From NCBI GenBank assembly GCA_937896695.1, contig CALBOT010000026.1, forward strand, positions 1 to 8,760: a stretch of 8,760 nt of DNA. Direction: 5' to 3'. The notes under the pieces are model-generated. The model searched no databases and had not been told where the DNA came from. It saw only the letters and a list, made by a program, of their open reading frames with translations. Position 1 is the first letter of the stretch; every line of letters starts with the position of its first letter. The DNA comes from an uncultured Candidatus Nitrosopelagicus sp. (lineage in GTDB: Archaea; Thermoproteota; Nitrososphaeria; Nitrososphaerales; Nitrosopumilaceae). The translations under genes were made by a program, and so were the position numbers. Positions 1 through 5,835 of this stretch are shown piece after piece.

Positions 1-177
1 TTACATACTAAAGATATTATTTCCAATATCGCAAATTCATTATCAAATAAAGTATCACTAGAAAATTCAGATTGGGAGATTATAGTTCAAATATTAAGAA
101 ACAAAACAGGAATTAGTATCATTCCACCAGATACAATTCTAAGTGTTGATAGAGAAAAACGAGTAGAATTAGACTAG
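1..177 (+). CDS. THUMP-domain protein, C-terminal end (partial)
   Basis: The first 177 bases are open in frame 1 and end with TAG at 175-177, giving the last 58 residues of a protein that begins outside the window. The segment WEIIVQILRNKTGISIIPP followed by DTILSV resembles the end of a THUMP domain, where a beta strand is followed by a conserved TGIS-type turn, as in the archaeal relatives of TAN1. THUMP domains bind tRNA and guide base modification such as acetylation, thiolation or methylation; which reaction applies here cannot be told from this fragment. It converges on the next gene and the two 3' ends overlap by 9 nt (169-177). The neighbouring gene also appears to belong to tRNA modification. 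The coding call is firm and the THUMP assignment is by motif memory only. Confidence 0.6.
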   Translation, partial: LHTKDIISNIANSLSNKVSLENSDWEIIVQILRNKTGISIIPPDTILSVDREKRVELD

Positions 178-945
178 TATTGATGCCTTTTCAACTAGTA
201 AATCAACTAGAGGGGTTTTTGATTCAATGGAGTTTAGGGTTTGGTTTGAGATTTTGAAATGTTTCTTAAGGAAATTTTGATGATTTTTTTTGAATATAAT
301 ATCTAAATCGTCACGAAGTGTTTCAAATAATTTTATTTGGTTAGATTTGTTTCCTATTGCAATTAAAATAAAGTTATGAGTTGGAGACAGTCCAACGTTC
401 TTTATTGCTTCATTAATCTGAGTAGTATTTGCAAATCTCAATAGTAGATCGGTTTCAATTTTATCAGACAATAGATGATTATTTGATTTTTGGATTACAG
501 AAATAGTGATGATTTTTTTTGCATGTTCCTTATCAAGTATGAATTTTGATGAAATAGCTTGCAGGCGTAACTTTGGAAATTTTTTTCTTAATGATAAAAG
601 ATATTCTTTGTTTGAATTAGATTTATTGATCTCAAATAATCGAATTTGGTTATTTTTTATTGTAAATGATACACTGGTTTTTGCAGTAGAACCACCATGA
701 ATAATTGGGATTATGTTTACAATATCATTTTGTTTCAAATGAGTGTTGTTTCCAGCAAGTGCAGAAGAATCAACTCCATTTACAGCAATTAACAGATTTT
801 TTCCGTCAAAATCAGGTGTATTTTCTGGTTTTTTTGAAATTAAATGTGACAGCAATTCAGAGATATTGTCAATATTTTGAGTTATCTCTAAGGAATCAGT
901 TTGAAAGGATTTTCGTGCACCACCTATGAAATTAACAGTAACCAT
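169..945 (-). CDS. MoaD/ThiS-like ubiquitin fold fused to a Cgi121-like KEOPS domain
   Basis: This 258-residue protein has two parts. Residues 1-85 look like a beta-grasp sulfur-carrier/ubiquitin-like protein of the MoaD/ThiS type: a VTVNFIGG first strand, a NLLIAVNG strand, then LKQNDIVNIIPIIHGG, equivalent to the GDxVxxxPPVxGG end of MoaD, with Gly84-Gly85 encoded at 691-696. Residues 86-258 resemble Cgi121: an early QAISSKFI strand, the segment LLRFANTTQINEAIKNVGL (like the family's xxGxxQIxxAIxxxGv) and a following NFILIAIG strand. Cgi121 binds the kinase Bud32 in KEOPS, which transfers threonylcarbamoyl to tRNA A37 (t6A). ATG at 943-945 is placed about 25 nt after an AATTAATT element. 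The gene lies 36 bp after eS17 on the same strand. The GG is internal, so the carrier glycine would be exposed only after cleavage. The domain calls are from pattern recognition; the fusion itself is seen in one uninterrupted frame. Confidence 0.75.
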   Translation of the reverse strand: MVTVNFIGGARKSFQTDSLEITQNIDNISELLSHLISKKPENTPDFDGKNLLIAVNGVDSSALAGNNTHLKQNDIVNIIPIIHGGSTAKTSVSFTIKNNQIRLFEINKSNSNKEYLLSLRKKFPKLRLQAISSKFILDKEHAKKIITISVIQKSNNHLLSDKIETDLLLRFANTTQINEAIKNVGLSPTHNFILIAIGNKSNQIKLFETLRDDLDIIFKKNHQNFLKKHFKISNQTLNSIESKTPLVDLLVEKASILV

Positions 946-966
946 GATAACTCATTATTTTTGGTA

Positions 967-974
967 AATTAATT
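967..974 (-). promoter_or_regulatory. Possible TATA box for the Ubl-Cgi121 gene
   Basis: AATTAATT in the 36-bp gap after eS17 is centred 25.5 nt before the ATG at 945, which would give a leaderless transcript. The gene could also be read through from eS17, so this box is only suggestive. Confidence 0.35.
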
Positions 975-981
975 GATTTTG

Positions 982-1407
982 TTATTCGGATTTGGATTCA
1001 TCTATAATTTCGTCAGCAACTGATTTTTCTTCTGATTCAACAGTCTCCGATTCAGAACTTGGTTGTTCAGTTACATGTCTGACTCCTTCATCAGTATGAG
1101 GATCTTCAACACCATCAACAATTTCAATAGATGCTACTTCTTCTGATTCAACTTCAGCCTTTTTAGTTCTGGATTGTTTTCGTTCTTGAGATTTCTTTTC
1201 ATTCTCAATAATCATTTGTTTACGTTCTTCAAATTTTGCCTGTCTTTGAAGAATTTTGGTGATATACCCAGCAATTTTATTTTTAAGACCTTTTGAACGT
1301 ACTATAGAAATTTCATTCAATGATTGTTTGTTGGTTAAAAAATCAGTTCCAAAACGCTCAGAATATTCATTCATGAGTTCATTTGAAATACGTTTTATTC
1401 TATCCAC
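982..1407 (-). CDS. rps17e: Small-subunit ribosomal protein eS17 (S17e) with acidic tail
   Basis: Residues 1-55 match archaeal S17e: DRIKRISNELMNEYSERFGTDF, then NKQSLNEISIVRSKGLKNKIAGYITKIL, with the hallmark S(K/R)xLxNKIAGYIT segment near residues 38-50. The protein binds the small ribosomal subunit. The start is GTG at 1405-1407; it gives the expected short N-terminus and sits about 26 nt after a clear TATATAAAA box. The whole protein is 141 residues, about twice the usual 60-70 of archaeal S17e. The extra part is a basic helix-like stretch (about 55-84, rich in K, E, Q, R) followed by a low-complexity acidic, Ser/Glu-rich tail (about 85-141) that is probably disordered. The frame stays open with similar base composition, so the tail is likely a real extension rather than a frameshift product. 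Confidence 0.9.
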   Translation of the reverse strand: MDRIKRISNELMNEYSERFGTDFLTNKQSLNEISIVRSKGLKNKIAGYITKILQRQAKFEERKQMIIENEKKSQERKQSRTKKAEVESEEVASIEIVDGVEDPHTDEGVRHVTEQPSSESETVESEEKSVADEIIDESKSE

Positions 1408-1428
1408 TAGCAGTTTGGTTTTTTGGTT

Positions 1429-1437
1429 TTTTATATA
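1429..1437 (-). promoter_or_regulatory. TATA box of the eS17 gene
   Basis: On the minus strand the 37-bp gap between tatD and eS17 reads TATATAAAA, centred about 26 nt before the GTG start. This predicts a leaderless eS17 mRNA with its own promoter, even though the upstream gene is co-directional. Confidence 0.7.
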
Positions 1438-1444
1438 TGTACCA

Positions 1445-2200
1445 TCAAATTCCTAGAAATTTCTTTGAATTACCTTCAATTTGTGTGAGTAAATTTTCAT
1501 AGGACGTATGAAGAATTTTTGAAGCACAAAATAATACACTTGATACAAACATGATTTCAGTGGTTTTGTATTCAAAACAACGAGAGAATCTTACAGGACC
1601 ATCAGTTTCAATCAAAAGTTGAGATGGATCTGTTTTTGAGAGTAGTACTTGCTTGTCATTTGCATAAACCAACAAAGGACCATATGATACAAAATATTGA
1701 TTTTCCATAGCAGTTTTCAACTGTGATTTATTACCATCAAACCAATGAAGTAGAATTCCAGGTATTTTGTATGAAGGCAATATTTCAAAAATATCAGATA
1801 ATGTCTTTCTTGAATGAATTGAAACAGGTTTGTTAAATTTCTCTGCCAAAGATAGTTGTTTTGAAAAAACATTTTTTTGTATTTCCCATTCATTCTCAGA
1901 ATCGATATAAGTTCTATCTAATCCAATCTCACCAATTCCAGAAATAATTTCATTATTTTTTTCAATCAGATCATAAACAGAGTCGGGATTTTTTTGAGCC
2001 ATTTCAGGGTGAATGCCAATGAAAGGTAAAACATTTTTTGATTTTTTACAAAGGGCCATGGTTTCATTAGAAGTTTCAATATCCATAGAAACACAACATG
2101 CTTTAATTTTTAACAAATCCATATAATTTAGAATCATGTCAATGTCAGATTTGTATTCAGGATCTGAGAGATGAATGTGTGCATCATAAATCCAGCTCAT
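1445..2200 (-). CDS. TatD-family metal-dependent hydrolase
   Basis: This 251-residue protein has the motif order of TatD-type TIM-barrel hydrolases: AHIHLSD at 7-13 (first metal-binding His pair H8/H10), GIHP at 62-65, GEIGLD at 90-95 with the bridging acid E91, SIHSR at 127-131 (H129), LHWFDG at 151-156 (H152) and ETDGP at 198-202 (D200). All the expected metal ligands are present. Members are metal-dependent nucleases or related hydrolases; the substrate here is unknown. Two motifs deviate from the common TatD forms (HWFDG instead of HCFTG, ETDGP instead of ETDAP), suggesting a divergent archaeal subgroup. The length is close to the family's usual 250-260. ATG at 2198-2200 is the natural start. 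The gene is divergent from the histone gene across a 58-bp gap, and leads a co-directional run with eS17 and the Ubl-Cgi121 fusion. Confidence 0.85.
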   Translation of the reverse strand: MSWIYDAHIHLSDPEYKSDIDMILNYMDLLKIKACCVSMDIETSNETMALCKKSKNVLPFIGIHPEMAQKNPDSVYDLIEKNNEIISGIGEIGLDRTYIDSENEWEIQKNVFSKQLSLAEKFNKPVSIHSRKTLSDIFEILPSYKIPGILLHWFDGNKSQLKTAMENQYFVSYGPLLVYANDKQVLLSKTDPSQLLIETDGPVRFSRCFEYKTTEIMFVSSVLFCASKILHTSYENLLTQIEGNSKKFLGI

Positions 2201-2228
2201 GTCATGTGTTAGATTTTTTCACTAAAAG

Positions 2229-2236
2229 TATTTTAT
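2229..2236 (+). promoter_or_regulatory. TATA box of the histone gene
   Basis: TATTTTAT is centred about 26 nt before the histone ATG at 2259, predicting a leaderless mRNA. The complementary strand of the same AT-rich patch (ATAAAATAC) lies about 30 nt before the tatD start, so the 58-bp divergent gap may serve both genes. The tatD side is weak. Confidence 0.55.
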
Positions 2237-2258
2237 CGCCAATTTTACTCATAATAGT

Positions 2259-2480
2259 ATGAAAACATCTGATTTGGGAGTTTCAGCCATGTATAGGATT
2301 TTGAAAAAAGCTGGTGCCGACAGAGTTAGTGATGAATCAGCTGAAGAGCTTAGAAGAGTTTTAGAGGATATTGGTATCGAGATTGCCAAAAATGCTGTAG
2401 ATATGGGCAAGCATGCAGGTAGAAAAACAGTCAAAGCTGAAGATGTCAAATTGGCTGCAAAATCATCAGGAAAAATTTGA
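2259..2480 (+). CDS. Archaeal histone
   Basis: This 73-residue protein is a single histone fold close in pattern to HMfB. Helix 1 carries MYRILKKAGADRVSDES, the long central helix spans about 27-52 (AEELRRVLEDIGIEIAKNAV...), and the loop plus helix 3 carry KHAGRKTVKAEDVKLAAKS. The RKTVKAEDV segment is the DNA-contact and dimer signature of archaeal histones. The protein should dimerise and wrap DNA into nucleosome-like filaments. There is no long N- or C-terminal tail, as in most archaeal histones. ATG at 2259 fits the TATA spacing. The gene is single and divergent from tatD, and is followed 28 bp later by a T-tract and then tRNA-Cys. Confidence 0.97.
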   Translation: MKTSDLGVSAMYRILKKAGADRVSDESAEELRRVLEDIGIEIAKNAVDMGKHAGRKTVKAEDVKLAAKSSGKI

Positions 2481-2489
2481 AGTAAAGAG

Positions 2490-2497
2490 TTTAATTG
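2490..2497 (+). promoter_or_regulatory. Possible TATA box of tRNA-Cys
   Basis: TTTAATTG is centred about 26 nt before the mature tRNA 5' end at 2519. The match to a TATA box is modest, but the spacing equals that of the other promoters in the window. Confidence 0.35.
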
Positions 2498-2507
2498 CAA
2501 ATATTCA

Positions 2508-2514
2508 TTTTTTT
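2508..2514 (+). terminator. T-tract, probable histone terminator
   Basis: Seven consecutive T residues follow the histone stop by 27 nt and precede tRNA-Cys by 4 nt. Oligo-T runs commonly terminate archaeal transcripts without a hairpin, and none is visible here. Confidence 0.45.
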
Positions 2515-2518
2515 CATT

Positions 2519-2590
2519 GGTGACGTGGCAGAGCGGTTATGCGTGAGCCTGCAAAGCTTATCTAAAGGGGTTCGACTCCCCTCGTCACCT
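2519..2590 (+). tRNA. tRNA-Cys (anticodon GCA)
   Basis: A full cloverleaf folds by hand. The acceptor stem GGTGACG (2519-2525) pairs with CGTCACC (2583-2589). The D arm is GCA..TGC. The anticodon stem TGAGC pairs with GCTTA (one G-U) around the loop CTGCAAA, giving anticodon GCA. The variable loop is TCTAA. The T stem AGGGG/CCCCT encloses TTCGACT. The discriminator base is T2590 (U73), the identity base of tRNA-Cys. No CCA is encoded and no intron is seen. The last six bases are shared with the end of the convergent cupredoxin gene. Confidence 0.95.
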
Positions 2591-3007
2591 TTCTGCTTTT
2601 ATGTTTCCAGCCATCCAGGGATGTAAGGTGCAAAAGTAAGGATACATTCCAGGCTCTTCAAATGTGTAGGAAAATGTTCCATAAGGATCCATATGACCAC
2701 TGTCAAACATGTCAGTAGGTTCGTTATAACTTCCACTAGTTACACTGTGAAATGCTGAATCCTCGTTTAACCAGATTACAGGTTCGTCAACTTTTGTAAC
2801 ATAGTATGATGGGATATAACATTCAGGATGTGGTCCGCATGCAGGTCTTGCTGCTTTTACAGGAATTGTAACCATGGCTTCAACTTCTTCAATAGTTTCG
2901 ATCTCAACAGTTTCTGTTTCATCTATGTCTTCAACATCCATTTGAGAAACAGCAGCAATAATGCCAATAATTACAATAATCGGAATGATAGCGATTTTCT
3001 TATTCAC
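2585..3007 (-). CDS. Membrane-anchored cupredoxin (plastocyanin-like blue copper protein)
   Basis: The 140-residue protein starts with a Lys pair and a hydrophobic stretch (about 5-20, IAIIPIIVIIGIIAAV) that acts as signal peptide or membrane anchor. An acidic linker follows (about 23-45, rich in E, D and T), then a cupredoxin domain. The type 1 copper ligands are visible: H87 in SAFHSV, then C126, H129 and M132 in YFCTLHPWMAG. Cys57 and Cys63 lie close together and could form a disulfide. The domain should face outside the membrane and carry electrons, as proposed for the many plastocyanin-like proteins of ammonia-oxidising archaea; the partner is unknown. The start is GTG at 3005-3007, about 26 nt after a TTAAAAA-like box. 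The stop and last codon overlap the tRNA-Cys 3' end by 6 nt on the opposite strand. Confidence 0.9.
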   Translation of the reverse strand: MNKKIAIIPIIVIIGIIAAVSQMDVEDIDETETVEIETIEEVEAMVTIPVKAARPACGPHPECYIPSYYVTKVDEPVIWLNEDSAFHSVTSGSYNEPTDMFDSGHMDPYGTFSYTFEEPGMYPYFCTLHPWMAGNIKAER

Positions 3008-3028
3008 GCTTTAGGTCGTTTGTGTTTC

Positions 3029-3038
3029 TTTTTAATTC
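3029..3038 (-). promoter_or_regulatory. Possible TATA box of the cupredoxin gene
   Basis: On the minus strand AATTAAAAAG is centred about 26 nt before the GTG at 3007. This supports GTG as the true start of a leaderless transcript. Confidence 0.45.
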
Positions 3039-3101
3039 TTAGTAAGGTTATCTTGTAATCACCCTACCCTTCTTAAGGATAAACAAAATCAAATAATAAA
3101 A

Positions 3102-4862
3102 ATGCCACCTAAAGGAGCAAATCTCTTAGAATATAGTGAACAAGGACGCGATATTCTTTCAAAATTTTCTAGCGCACCATTAGAAGGATTTGCCACACAT
3201 TCAGTTGATGTAAGTATTAGTGAATTCATGAAAGATTCCAACACTACAGTTGAGAAAGGTCGAGATTATCTTTTATGGCATTTGATTAACGTTGAGGATG
3301 TATTGCAAGATATTGCAGAAAATGCAATTATTGACGGAGGGTATGATGAAGGAATTGATGCATACTTGGTAGATTCGGATGAAAAAAGAATTAGATTATT
3401 TCAATCAAAGTATGGTTCTGCTCATTCTATAGGAGCAATTGATCAATTTGTTCAAGATGTTGTAAGATTAAAAGAAAAAGATCAATCCAAGTTAAAGAGA
3501 GATGAATTACAATACCTCTGGAAAATTCTCAATGATAAGAAAATGAAGGTGGATCTAGTCTACATAACAGATCAGTGTGTAGATGATTATCAAAATGACA
3601 AAGTCAGAGTTATGGGTAGACAGCAGGTATACCAAACATTATGGGAACGAATCAAAAAACCTGCTAAAGGTCAAAATGCAAGTTTAAGGATTCTCAAACA
3701 ACCACTTGAGCACAAAAATGCCAAGATGTGTGTAGTATCTGCTTTTGATTTAGCAGAGTTGGTGGAAAAAAATGAACATTATATTTTTGAATCAAATATT
3801 AGAAAACATTTAGGCGGGAAAGGTTCTATAAATAAAAAAATCTCAGCCACACTTGAAGATGATCCACAAAATTTCTTTGAATGGAATAATGGAATTACCA
3901 TTACAGTTGATGATGTTTCGATTAAAAATAATGAGTTATACCTCAAGGGTGCACAGATTGTTAACGGTGCACAAACATCAAAGAGCATTCTCGATAAGAA
4001 GAAAAAAGCAAATAATGTGGATGCTGAGGTATTAGTTACAGTAATCAAAACAAAAGATGAAGAACATCAAAGAAAAATTACAAAATATCGTAACTCTCAA
4101 AATGCAGTAAAAGGCAAAGACTATGTATCATTACAGGATTACTTTGTATCAATTCACCACATGCTGGCAACAAGATTGGATTATTGTTTTGAGCATCAAC
4201 AAGGATTATGGTTAAATCTTTCTGCAGCTGAAAAAGCAAAATTTCAAGGAAATGAGATGTATAACAAGTATTTGCCAGATGCAAAGGATAGATGTAGAAT
4301 AAAGGATGATTCAGCTATTGCATCATTTGTATCATATTTTGTTCAAAAACCAAACGAGGTTTATGGAGGAATCGCAAAATATCTTCCAAATGGTGCAAAA
4401 TATGAGAATGTCTTTAATGATGAATTGGAATGCGATTATAGATATTTCCTATTTCCACATTTGATTCGAGAATTTGCTAAAAATCAATTAGATTATGATA
4501 GGAAAAATATTCAAAATAAGAATAAGAGATATGCACAAAGTTTGTTTGTTGCAGTTACAGCAAGAATAATTCATAAAAATATTCTCTCAAAACATGATGA
4601 TTTCAAGATGGATATTTCTGAATTAGAAAAAATAATGAAAAATTTTGGATTGTGTGAAAAAATTCTAAGAGTCGCAGACAAAGTCGTTACAAAATTCTTA
4701 GAAGATTCAGCAGTAGAAACAAAGATTGAAGAATCAAATACGGCTCACAATTTCTTTTCAAATCAAGTGTATGGTAATGATATGTTGAAAATAATAGATA
4801 GAAAGATTGGACAAGAATCAGACGAGATTGCATTTATCAAGAAAACAATTTTTGGAATTTAG
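3102..4862 (+). CDS. AIPR-family (abortive infection) protein with nuclease-like N-terminus
   Basis: This 586-residue protein matches the AIPR family, named for abortive phage resistance. The diagnostic segments are NIRKHLG (232-238), the FFEWNNGITI box (258-267), GAQIVNGAQTS (283-293) and YRNSQNAV (329-336). The N-terminal region (about 60-160) resembles a restriction-endonuclease fold of the PD-(D/E)xK type: GGYDEGIDA (D86), then a strand ending in FQSKYG, giving the D...QxK pattern (Q101, K103) typical of Mrr-like enzymes. A role in cleaving phage or self nucleic acid is inferred from the family, not shown. The C-terminal third is helical and has no motif I recognise. ATG at 3102 is the first start; a TATA-like TCTTAAGG lies about 27 nt upstream. 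The gene stands alone, with no methyltransferase, antitoxin or integrase beside it, and its AT-rich base use looks like that of its neighbours. Confidence 0.8.
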   Translation: MPPKGANLLEYSEQGRDILSKFSSAPLEGFATHSVDVSISEFMKDSNTTVEKGRDYLLWHLINVEDVLQDIAENAIIDGGYDEGIDAYLVDSDEKRIRLFQSKYGSAHSIGAIDQFVQDVVRLKEKDQSKLKRDELQYLWKILNDKKMKVDLVYITDQCVDDYQNDKVRVMGRQQVYQTLWERIKKPAKGQNASLRILKQPLEHKNAKMCVVSAFDLAELVEKNEHYIFESNIRKHLGGKGSINKKISATLEDDPQNFFEWNNGITITVDDVSIKNNELYLKGAQIVNGAQTSKSILDKKKKANNVDAEVLVTVIKTKDEEHQRKITKYRNSQNAVKGKDYVSLQDYFVSIHHMLATRLDYCFEHQQGLWLNLSAAEKAKFQGNEMYNKYLPDAKDRCRIKDDSAIASFVSYFVQKPNEVYGGIAKYLPNGAKYENVFNDELECDYRYFLFPHLIREFAKNQLDYDRKNIQNKNKRYAQSLFVAVTARIIHKNILSKHDDFKMDISELEKIMKNFGLCEKILRVADKVVTKFLEDSAVETKIEESNTAHNFFSNQVYGNDMLKIIDRKIGQESDEIAFIKKTIFGI

Positions 4863-5006
4863 GATAAAGGTAACAATCCGGCCAGTGTAAAATCTTGCAG
4901 GAGGTTACATTGACCAGACTATTACCGATCATGGTAGGGCATAGTAGTATTTACGTCATTTTTTCCGGCAAATGGTTTTATAACCAAATTTGTCTGTTGA
5001 GAATGT
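4863..5006. other. Intergenic gap with two possible hairpins
   Basis: This 144-bp gap looks less AT-rich than the flanking genes. CAGTGTAA (4883-4890) can pair with TTACATTG (4905-4912), eight pairs including one G-U, with a 14-nt loop. Just after it, TACC (4923-4926) pairs with GGTA (4933-4936), and CTAT (4919-4922) with ATAG (4941-4944) across a GGGC bulge. It could be the 3' untranslated end of the AIPR mRNA or a small RNA. No C/D-box pair, tRNA or known riboswitch is recognised. The right end carries the promoter of the next gene. Confidence 0.3.
4976..4983 (+). promoter_or_regulatory. TATA box of the CxxC protein gene
   Basis: TTTTATAA is centred 27.5 nt before the ATG at 5007, predicting a leaderless or nearly leaderless transcript. 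It is one of the clearest boxes in the window. Confidence 0.7.
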
Positions 5007-5192
5007 ATGACAAAATGTACACAATGTGATGAAGATGTTGGTGAGACACCTTACAATCCAATGCCAGAATGGAAAATGAAAGCACCATTGTGTGGCAAGT
5101 GTTATTCAAAAAAGATTTCAGAGCATTATCCAGGTGAACACGTTAGATTGAATCTTATGGACGATGATGAAAAAAAGCAGAATCTAAGATAA
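5007..5192 (+). CDS. Small zinc-ribbon-like protein, function unknown
   Basis: This 61-residue protein has two CxxC knuckles, C4-x2-C7 (CTQC) and C29-x2-C32 (CGKC), spaced as in a zinc ribbon, so it probably binds one zinc ion. The rest is polar, with an acidic-basic C-terminus (DDDEKK). There is no membrane segment or recognised catalytic motif. Such single zinc-ribbon proteins often contact nucleic acid or partner proteins, but nothing here settles that. The start is supported by the strong TATA box. An ATG at 5003 is out of frame and was ignored. It converges on the next gene with only 4 bp between the stops. Confidence 0.75.
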   Translation: MTKCTQCDEDVGETPYNPMPEWKMKAPLCGKCYSKKISEHYPGEHVRLNLMDDDEKKQNLR

Positions 5193-5196
5193 AAAT

Positions 5197-5787
5197 TCAA
5201 TCAGATTTAGAATATTTATTTCTGTTAAGACAATTCCATGCTAACGCATCATCTTTAACATCATCTTCAGATAGAAATTTGATATTTGTAACAACTTTTT
5301 TCTTTTTTAGTATGTTTAATTGGAAAGTAGCAAAATTTGTACAATCACATATCTCATAAAGACAAGAATGAGAATCTTCATCATGATCATCTTTTCTATG
5401 ACCGCAATCACATAATGCATCATTTTTTACCTGATCAACTGTTTTTGTAGAATAAATGCCAAATCTCATGTATGCGCTTCCTTGATGTCCTTTTTTGAAG
5501 CGTTCATAATTTGCAGATTTTTCTAAAATTTTATAAAAATATTTGTTGGTATCTGGTCGTCTAGAATCAGCACCCATTACAAACCAATAATCATCACCTG
5601 TTTCAATAAACCTGATCTTTATTGTATGATCGTTCCACCAATGCATGGTTTCATACCACAGATCTCGAGCGGGTTTGTTTTCATTAAACATTAAAACAAC
5701 ATTCATTCTAATGTCAAAATAGCGATATGCAACACCAAGAAAATCCTCATACCAAGAGATCGATGAGTTTTCAGACACGTCTAACAA
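5197..5787 (-). CDS. Uncharacterised protein with a C-terminal Cys/His metal cluster
   Basis: I do not recognise a function for this protein of up to 196 residues. The N-terminal 120 residues are rich in aromatic residues (WYEDF, YRYFDIR, WYETMHWW, DDYWFVMG) and look like a compact soluble domain. The C-terminal part has a dense metal-binding pattern: C126-x-C128-G-H130, H135, H140, C142, C147-x-C149, enough to bind one or two zinc ions. The longest frame begins with TTG at 5785-5787. However, a GTG three codons later (5776-5778) lies 25.5 nt after a GATAAATA box, the spacing used by the other genes, so the real protein may be 193 residues. It is divergent from the winged-helix regulator and may share its control region. 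Confidence 0.7.
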   Translation of the reverse strand: MLDVSENSSISWYEDFLGVAYRYFDIRMNVVLMFNENKPARDLWYETMHWWNDHTIKIRFIETGDDYWFVMGADSRRPDTNKYFYKILEKSANYERFKKGHQGSAYMRFGIYSTKTVDQVKNDALCDCGHRKDDHDEDSHSCLYEICDCTNFATFQLNILKKKKVVTNIKFLSEDDVKDDALAWNCLNRNKYSKSD

Positions 5788-5799
5788 ACAACTTTTGCC

Positions 5800-5807
5800 T
5801 ATTTATC
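5800..5807 (-). promoter_or_regulatory. TATA box that favours a GTG start for the Cys/His protein
   Basis: GATAAATA on the minus strand is centred 25.5 nt before the GTG at 5778 but only 16.5 nt before the TTG at 5787. If the transcript is leaderless, the GTG is the start and the TTG lies upstream of the mRNA. Confidence 0.5.
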
Positions 5808-5818
5808 TCTCATAGATC

Positions 5819-5829
5819 GAGTAATACTC
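5819..5829. promoter_or_regulatory. 11-bp palindrome before the regulator TATA box
   Basis: GAGTA-A-TACTC is a perfect inverted repeat with a single-base centre. It ends one base before the TTATAT box at 5830, so it covers the position where the TFB-recognition element should lie. A protein bound here would compete with TFB. It may act with the second palindrome at 5834-5853. Confidence 0.4.
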
Positions 5830-5835
5830 TTATAT
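5830..5835 (+). promoter_or_regulatory. TATA box of the winged-helix regulator
   Basis: TTATAT is centred 26.5 nt before the ATG at 5859, predicting a leaderless mRNA. It lies between two palindromes. Confidence 0.6.

Noticed and set aside
2249..2500. 83-codon minus-strand frame over the histone gene
   Set aside because: It lies fully antisense to a clear histone and has no recognisable motif or promoter.
3779..4284. Frames of 60 to 89 codons on either strand within the AIPR gene
   Set aside because: They are alternative-frame shadows of a 586-codon gene with family motifs across this region.
2519..4862. Genomic island inserted at tRNA-Cys and carrying the AIPR gene
   Set aside because: No second copy of the tRNA 3' end and no integrase were found in the window.
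4910..5029. TTG-started 39-codon frame after a GGAGG sequence
   Set aside because: It runs through the TATA box and into the start of the CxxC gene, uses a rare start codon, and its peptide has no family-like features.
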